A DNA stretch of 64,000 nt from Caenorhabditis elegans. Its lineage: Eukaryota; Nematoda; Chromadorea; Rhabditida; Rhabditidae. The position numbers were made by a program, and so were the translations under genes. Each line of letters begins with the position of its first letter. The stretch's first letter is position 1. The stretch covers positions 2,108,001 through 2,172,000 of the forward strand of contig NC_003282.8 of the NCBI RefSeq assembly GCF_000002985.6, read 5' to 3'. Of this stretch, positions 56,871-64,000 are shown piece after piece. Under the pieces are notes generated by a model. The model was given only the letters and a program-made list of their open reading frames with translations, made no database searches and had not been told where the DNA came from.

Positions 56871-59800
56871 TTCTGCAACAAAATAGAAATAGTAATGGAG
56901 TGCTGTTTTTCACAGTAAATTTCTTATCAGTGATTTCAAGGAAGTTAGGAAACATGTACATTTCCGGTGTGTCTAGACCAAAATATTTACAAAAATGACG
57001 AATAAATAGTAAATAAACCGATAGAATTTCGAAAAACGTTTTGAAACAAATTCTGTTCTGAAAAAAAATTTTTTTTTTGTAAAAAAATTTTTGACCGAAA
57101 ATATCCTTTTTAGATCGTAATTTGCAATTTTACAATGTATTTTCAAGTTTATCTTACCGAGAGCTTCAAATTAAGTATAATCATGACCTACTTATCTCCA
57201 ATTTGATAAGTTTTGGGTCCCGCCACGAATTCGGTAGATTTTCGTGGTGGGAGCCAAAAATTGTCAAATTTGATAGAAGTAGGTCATGTTTATACTTAAT
57301 TAGAAGGTCTTGGTGAGCTGATTTTAAAAATTTTGATATAAAAATGATTTTGTAATGAAATAAAATTTAATATCGAAAAAAAAGTTTTGAAAAAAATTTT
57401 TTTTTGATTTTTTAGAAATTTTTTTGCAAACTTTTCTAAACAAAAGAAAACGTGCCCAATGTCACCAAAAATAACAAAAAGTCACAAAGTACATGTGGTC
57501 AAACCGTGTTACGCAACACCCCGTTTTTAGTCACCTGGGACCATATCGAATTTCTATGGTGGCCCAGCGGTCTTTGATGGCACTTTTTTTCGGAATTAAG
57601 TGTGCAAAACATCATGTTTGATGAGTGGAAAATTTGAATTTTGAAAGTTTGAAAATCTGGGAGAAAATTAATTTTTTTAAAAATTTTAGTTGAAATTTTT
57701 TTCAATTTTTTTTCTTAGAAGAAAGTTTTTTCTTCTTTTTTTCTCCCCCCCCAGATTTCGTGACGGGACCCGAGTTTTTCAAATTCGAGGGAACCTAGTC
57801 ATGATTATACTCAAATTGAAGCTCTGAATACGCTTAAAACGAATTTGAAAATAAAAACTGACCAAATTACATATTTTTCAAAATATTAGTAAAAATTATT
57901 TATTCAACAAAAAATTCAAAAAAAAAAAATCAATTTTTCGCAGAAACATGCGAACAAGAAAAAATTAAATAGGAATTAAAGAATTATAAAATTCAAAGAA
58001 TTTCCGTTCGCAAACTACAATCGGATTAAAACGGTGCACTAACTTCCCTCCAACTGATAATTGATAAAACTAGAGAAAAAATTGATAATTTCTTGCAATT
58101 TTTGGTTTTAATTCGTACAAGGAAATAAATAGATCAAAGAGTGCCTACAAACATTTTTCGACAAAAATTGTGAAAAAACATACTTAAAAAATTTTATTAG
58201 AACGTGTGGGAAGGTGTGAAGTGTGGGTGATTCATCACCTTTTCAGGGAACAATGGCATGGAAATGTGATTATTTTAGTGAAATAATGGTACTAGTAAGC
58301 GAAAAAAGAAGTTTGTAAAGTTTGGGAAGTTTTTGAATAATTGAACATTTTCAAAAAAAAATGTTTCTTCCAAAAAATTTTTTCCTGCTTTGATTATTTT
58401 TTTTAATCTAATTTTTTTAGTTCAACTCATTCTCAGCTTCAATTTAAGTATAATCATGCCTATGTCCCTTTTAATTTCGAAATTTTGGGTCTCGCCACGA
58501 AAAGCCTAGGTTTTCGTGGCGGGACCCAAAACATGTCAAATTGGAAGGAAGTATGGCACGATTATACTTAAATCGAAGGTCTCTGTGTGAAAATTATGGA
58601 ATGGGCACCAAAAAAAAAATTTGAAAAATTTCGTGAAATTTTAAATTTCTTTGAAAGCTAAAATTTTTGAAAAAAATTGAATTTTTTTCTTCTCAAAACT
58701 TTTTTGTTTTCAAATTTTGTTTTGTCTATTTAAGCTAACTTTTTGTGTTTAGCTTATTTTCAGCTTCAATTCAAGTATAATCATGCCATTTTTCCGCTTA
58801 ATCTGAAAAAAGTTGGGTCCCACCCCGAAAACCCACGGAGTACTGTAGCTTTTCGTGGCGGGACCCAAAAAATTTCAAATTGGAAGGAAGTATGGCATGA
58901 TTATACTTAAATTGAAGCTAGGAATGCAAAAAATTCAAATTTCAAGTTAGTTTTTGAATAATATGAAAGGAAAAAAAAGTTGTAAAAATAATTTTTTTAT
59001 TTTTTTTTCTAAAAAATCAATAATTTTTTTAAAAACAAAATAAGTTACCAAATAGCCATTCAGTACAAAATAAATAAAAAATATCCGAAAAATCCCAGAG
59101 TTTTGTCAAGTGGAAAATAAATACCACTTCACTAGGTTATTTACCAATTTTTCGGAGAAATTATTGATTTTTTTTGTGTGGATTTACGGGGTCTAAAAAT
59201 TTTTTTAATTAAAAAAAAAGTAATAATAAACTGTGAAAAAAGAGCCTCACAAAGAAAGCGAAAAGTTTTCGAAGTGAAATTTTTAAATTTTTCCATGATT
59301 TTCACCAATATTTGCCTACGGGAAAGGGGGCATAACTAGTATCAGAGACGTATATTTAGTAGCACAGCTATTTCAAGGTACAGCAGGAAAAAAAAGTAGG
59401 TAAATATTGGGAAATTTTGAAAAAAAAAATTTGAAATTTTTTTAAAAATTTTTTTCAAAAACTTTTGCAATTTAATTTCTTTTTTTTTAATTTATAAAAA
59501 ATAATTTTTTCTAAAAAACTTAAAGAAAGAAAAAGCTTGAAAAATTGGGGTAAAATGAGAAAAACGGTGAAATTTGATACTGTCCTGTGAGAAAATAGGT
59601 GCACAGAATTATTTATGGCTACGTATAGGTATCTTGTTGGCACAACAAAAAACATATACACAAAATCTCGGGTTACTAGAATTTTTTTAAAAATCGATAA
59701 ATAGTAAGCGACACATAACATTTTTAAATTAAAAAAAAAACAATTGAAATTAAAAAAAAATTGAAATTATGTTTTTGACCTGAATTTCTTACATTGTGTA

Positions 59801-61747
59801 TTTTTTTTTAACTTTTATAAAAACTGAATTTAGTGTGTTCTCAGCTTCAATTTAAGTATAAACACGACCTATTTTGTTCAAATTTGAAAATTTTCGGGTC
59901 CCGCCACGAAAAGCTGCCGATTTCATGGCGACACACAACATTTCAAATCGCAGGGAATGTAGGCATGATTAAATATACAAAAATTAAATGAAAGCTAAAA
60001 ATACACTGAATTCCAAATTTTATATTATTTCCAGAAAAAAAAAAATTTTTTTTTGCGTGCTAAAAAAATTTCAAATTTCTTTTTTGAAAAACTCGAAATT
60101 TTCGAACTTTTTTTAAAATTTCTATCAGGTTTAACTTTGTGCAGCGTATTTAGCTTCAAATTGAGTATAAATATGTTTCAAAATATTTTTTAAAATTTTA
60201 GGTCCCGCCACGAAAACCTACAGTACCCCGGACAGATTTCGTGGCGAGACCCAAAAAGTGCAAAACTGGGGAACACAGCCATGATTATACTTAAATTGAA
60301 GCTGGAAACGTGATAAAGACGAATTTTTAAAAGTCGATATTTGTAATCGAGTTTTCAAAAAAATTTTAAAATTTCGCGCAAATTTATTGCGAAATATTGC
60401 GAATTTTATGAAATAAGCCAATTTTAGGGTTAAAATTTTCAAAATTTTAATATTTTACAATGTCCTTAATTTATTATCAGCCAAAAAAAACGTACCGTTC
60501 GTAGAATTTCAAAAAATCTCCGGTGCCTTGTTGGTGATTGCCGAGGTTGGTTGAGTAGAGTAAAAGTGAATTTTTTTTTCGAAAAAGTTGGGCGAATTCG
60601 AGAGTTTCGAGAGTATAAACACAGTTAGTTTGTACTGCCAATGCTTTTCTCTCTCACTCTTTATTTGCTCAATATCCCCGTCTTGGCATACTGCTACGCC
60701 GGCGGCAGTGGAGGGGCAAAGTAAATATGACCCCCCTTGCTGGGGTCCCCGACCCCAATTTTGTGTGTCTTTTGGAGTTTATACGGGGCTTATCAATGTT
60801 GGGAACACTTTGAGCAAACGTTTTGATCGAAAATATCGAGTTTGGAATGAGGTGGCCTAGAAATTCGGGGAGAAAACTAGGCCAGCAGTTTTCAGTAAAA
60901 TGAGAATTTTTGTAAATTTAATAGAACACATGTTTTTCTACATATTGCGTTTTGAAAATCTAAAAAATAATGATTTTGAGCCAAGTTATGGTAGATTGAA
61001 GTTGGTGGCCTAGAAAACCAACGTTAGTCCACCAATAGGAAACATTTTTTATTTTAAAAAATTTTGATACAGTCTAATTGAACGCATTTTTTTTCTATAT
61101 ATGGCATTTTGAAAATCTAAAAAAAAAAATTTTCAGCCAAGTTATTGTAGATTTAAGTTGGTGGCCTAGAAAACCAAAGGCGGAACTTCTAGGCCACATC
61201 CTTGTGAACTATTGTAAAATAACATAAAATTTTCATAAAACGGGGTTTTTTTAAAATTTAAATAAAACTTTTCAAACTTTTTCACTTTTAAATTCCGAAT
61301 GATAATTAGTTTCAGCCAAGTTATTGTAGATTTAAGTTGGTGGCCTAGAAAATCAAAGGCGGAACTTCTAGGCCACATCCTTGTGAACTATTGTAAAATA
61401 ACATACAACAATAACATACAACGATTTCTGGCCACGTTACGGCGGTATAAAGTTGGTGGCCTAGAAGTTTTCTTTAAACTGCCGTAACTTGGCTAAAAAT
61501 TGTTGTTTCTAAAAATTACTAAACGCAAAATGTAAAATATAACACACTTTTGTAGAGCATTGGCAAAAAAACCAATTTTGAGTTGGCGGACTAACTTTGG
61601 ATTTCTAGGATTTCTAGGCCACGGCCCATTTTAACACATGAATACTTTATTTATGCAAAATATACTGTACAAAGTTTAATATTAAATATGCAAATTTCCA
61701 CCACCACACACATTTTTCCATTTATCACTCTAAATTGATGGAGAAAA
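56871..61747. other. Long first intron/promoter region of the PPxY gene, and intergenic DNA
   Basis: 57000-60480 is AT-rich sequence with about seven hairpin-repeat copies and no exon. A clean donor (GAACG|GTACG, minus strand, exon end 60496) closes a likely 5' non-coding exon at about 60590-60496. Reading it into the coding phase meets a stop, so it must be leader sequence. 60600-60850 ('cgtcttggcatactgctacgcc') is the least AT-biased part and a plausible promoter. 60850-61625 is GGCCTAG-family repeats. Confidence 0.45.
60850..61625. repeat. GGTGGCCTAGAAA hairpin repeats
   Basis: Six copies, at about 60850, 60990, 61155, 61325, 61450 and 61590. The segment 61130-61225 recurs almost exactly at 61310-61405 ('aaggcggaacttctaggccac'), so the set grew by local duplication. 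Confidence 0.8.
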
Positions 61748-62658
61748 ATGAATATTCTGTTTTTGGCTTTACTCCCCGCAATATTGGCTCATGTTCGTAC
61801 ACATATTGGTAAAATTTTAACTTTTTCGTCAAAAATTGAAATTCAGCTTGACGAGAGCTTCAATTTGAGTATAATCATGCATAGAATCGCTTTGATTCAA
61901 AAAATTGAAAAAATTTAGGGTCCCACCACGAAAGCATTCAAATCTTAAGTAATTATACTTAATTTGAAGCTTAAGACGCTGAGAAAAATTAATTTAATTT
62001 AAGATTAAATTTGATACATAAAAATTAGAAAAAGTTCGAAAATTTCAATTTTTTTTTGAAAATTTTTTAGCAAGTAAAAAAAAATTAAATTTGATTGTTA
62101 CTAGAAATTATATAAAATTTGGAATTCAGTGTATTCCTAGCTTTCATTTAAGTATAATCTTGCCTGCATTCCCTCCGGTTTGAAATTTTGGGTCCCACCA
62201 CGAAATCGGCAGGTTTTCGTGGCGGGACCCGGAAATGTTCAAATTTGAGCAAAGTAGGTCATGATTATACTTAAATTGAAGCTCTCTGTGAGCTAAATTC
62301 AAATATTTCTAAATAAATTTTTTAACATTTTTTTCCAGATTGTTCCTGTCCGAAATTTATCGAAACCTATTCCGCCGAAGGCTCTTTTAGTATTGATCTC
62401 TATGCGACACTGGGCCCCGTTGAACATATCGACTACAGTAACCAATGTAGTGACGTCACTGTAACCTGCACATCTTACTCATCCACGTGGAATTCCAATG
62501 CGTGGGCGGTGTATAATGGAACGATGACGTCATTGTTGAGTATGACGTCACGGGTTTGGTGTGAAGGAGACACGTGGCATGTAGAGATGAAGAAGAGTGG
62601 AGAGACGCAGATTTGGAGTGATATATCGGTGTATTGCCAGTCATATCGATTTAGATAA
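61748..62658 (+). CDS. Small secreted protein, nematode-type, function unknown (126 aa)
   Basis: Exons 61748-61808 and 62339-62658. The first exon encodes a signal peptide (NILFLALLPAILAHV). The mature protein has six cysteines (CSCP, CSD, TCTS, WCEG, YCQS) spaced as in small disulphide-rich nematode domains such as the C6/DUF281-type group; that assignment is by eye and weak. It contains a NGT sequon and no membrane anchor. The intron carries two hairpin-family copies (61850-61980 and 62135-62300). No canonical AATAAA follows within 100 nt. The ATG is the first in frame after a run of non-coding AT sequence. Confidence 0.65.
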
Positions 62659-64000
62659 ATGATACTTGAAAACTTTTTTTATAGCTAAAATTTTTTATAC
62701 AAATTTTTTGAAATTTTGTTTTTGATCTAAATTTTTTTCATTGCTCATTTTTCTTTAAATCTATTTTAAAATTTAAATTCAGCGTGTTCTCAGCTTCAAT
62801 TTAAGCCTAATCATGATCTGCCTTGCTAAAATTTGAAAATTTTCGGGTCCCGCCACGAAAACCTAGCCGATTTCGTGATGGGACCCAAAAGTTCGAATCG
62901 GAGGGAATACAAGCATGATTATACGTAAATGAAAACTAGAAATACACTAAATTCAACATTTTATATTATTTCTAGTTAAAATTGAATTTAATTACTTTAC
63001 GTGCTAAAAAATGTTCAAAAAAGATTCTGAAAAATTCGAAAATTTTGAACTTTTTCTATTTTTTATCTATCAAAAGTTTTCATGTTTTCTACTCAAATGG
63101 AGTATAATAATGTCCATATTTGCTGAAATTTTTTAGAATTTTTGGGTCCCACCACGAAAATCCCCCTGGGTACTGTAGTTTCCGTGGCTGGACCCAGAAT
63201 TGGAGCAACCTAGTCATGATTATATATATATATATAATTAAAGCTCTTGATGAGCTGAATAAAAATCGTTATGCTGAGAACAAAAACCCTGCGCAAAAAC
63301 CCATTTGACCTCTGCGTGATAATTCCTTTGATTTCAGTATAATCACGACTATTTATATTCCCTCCTATTTCGATTTTTGGGTCCTGCGATTAAATCTGCC
63401 AGTGGTACTGTATGTTTTCGTGGCGGGACCCGAAAATTTTTTATGTGGATGGCTTTACGCATGATTATACTTAATTTAAAGCTTAAGACGCTGCGAAAAA
63501 ATTAAATTCGATAGATAAAAGTTAGAAAAAGTTCGAAATTTTTGAATTTTTAAAACTAAAAAAAAACATTTTGAAAATTTTTTAAGACTAGAAATAATAT
63601 AAAATTTGGAATTCAGTGTATTTCTAGCTTTTATTTAAGTATAATCACGACAATATATCCCCTCTAATTTCAATTTTAAATTCCGCCAAGAAGTCTCCCG
63701 AGGTATTGTAGTTTTCGTGTTGGGACCCAAATTTGTTCCATATTCGTCACGTTTATGCTTAAATCAAAGCTAGAAGCAAGCTGAATTCAATTTTCATATT
63801 CTTAAAGTTTAGAGACAGGTGGTTTTTAAATTTTCAGGGTATAAAACTTCTGCTCCCCGCAAAAAAAGTTTGTTACCCAGTCAAAGAGAAAATCTTTTTA
63901 TTTTTCATTTCCGGTGGGCCTTCTTCTCTTTTTTTTAATTCTACTCTGAAAAAAAAAATGCAAATGCACATTCGTTTTCCAATTTGTGTCCCCCTTTATA
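62659..64000. other. Right-edge intergenic DNA with four hairpin repeats
   Basis: Hairpin copies at about 62790-62950, 63090-63260, 63330-63490 and 63630-63790, with AT-rich spacers. From 63838 an acceptor-like TTTTCAG is followed by about 160 bp that is open in one frame to the edge. It is too short and biased to call as an exon. Confidence 0.5.

Larger units (their letters stand above)
52950..63790. repeat. GGGTCCCGCCACGAAAA hairpin family, about 22 copies (right part of window)
   Basis: Approximate starts: 52955, 53745, 54030, 54675, 54985, 55610, 55800, 56215, 56525, 57160, 57745 (half), 58435, 58755, 59840, 60140, 61850 (partial), 62135, 62790, 63090, 63330 and 63630. The pairs at 56215/56525 and 62790/59840 are particularly alike. 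Copies lie in introns and intergenic DNA alike. Confidence 0.87.

Noticed and set aside
1..64000. piRNA (21U) loci with CTGTTTCA upstream motifs
   Set aside because: The region is likely on chromosome IV, but I found no convincing full motif, and as I recall the known clusters lie elsewhere on that chromosome.
1..64000. tRNA or rRNA genes
   Set aside because: No A-box/B-box pair or cloverleaf was recognised on either strand by eye; a tRNA scan would be decisive.
63838..64000. Exon of a further plus-strand gene at the right edge
   Set aside because: An acceptor-like TTTTCAG and one open frame exist, but composition is pyrimidine/A-run biased and no start or protein similarity is seen.

Overview
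This is nuclear DNA of a Caenorhabditis nematode, almost certainly C. elegans. The evidence is AT-rich intergenic DNA, introns with TTTTCAG acceptors, AATAAA signals soon after stop codons, an interstitial TTAGGC (nematode telomere) tract, and several worm-type palindromic repeats and TTAA/TA palindromes. Gene content fits the left part of chromosome IV around cosmids C23H5 and C54E4. That placement comes from remembered gene neighbourhoods (cng-3, glb-7; test-1, MIOX, gcy-37) and was not checked by a search. All gene models were assembled by eye from open frames and splice sites.

Layout. 1-3408 (-): 5' part of a cyclic-nucleotide-gated channel (cng-3), running off the left edge. 3947-5354 (-): secreted protein of unknown family. 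6673-7625 (+): small three-exon gene of unknown function. 7.6-14.8 kb: gene-poor, with a TTAA palindrome, the telomere-like tract and GGCGGGAA-rich DNA. 14797-18038 (+): globin (glb-7). 18329-20803 (-): Gly/Pro-rich secreted protein with a ground-like domain. 23020-24986 (+): SAM-dependent methyltransferase. 25481-26708 (+): multi-pass membrane protein. 28962-38320 (+): testican/SPARC-related protein (test-1). An antisense three-exon gene for an 80-residue PPxY membrane protein lies inside its 5.5-kb intron. 38720-41296 (-): myo-inositol oxygenase. 42793-51113 (-): soluble guanylate cyclase, 708 residues (gcy-37). 52305-52897 (-): C-terminal fragment of a CAP/SCP secreted protein. 53476-56870 (-): single-pass PPxY membrane protein. 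61748-62658 (+): small secreted protein.

Repeats dominate the non-coding DNA, and each region has its own family. 'TACGCAAACACCG' copies fill the channel and globin introns. 'GGTGGCCTAGAAA' copies sit around 18.5-23.8, 45.5-46.2 and 60.8-61.6 kb. A palindromic hairpin with 'GGGTCCCGCCACGAAAA' arms occurs about 40 times between 38.5 and 63.8 kb. A 43-bp minisatellite and a 21-bp minisatellite create long false open frames.

Three genes belong to families used together in worm gas sensing and cGMP signalling (soluble guanylate cyclase, CNG channel, globin), and MIOX consumes O2. The linkage may be coincidental. The most notable new observations are the antisense PPxY gene lying between inverted minisatellite arms in the test-1 intron, the region-specific amplification of intron hairpins, and missing substrate-binding and catalytic residues in the cyclase domain.
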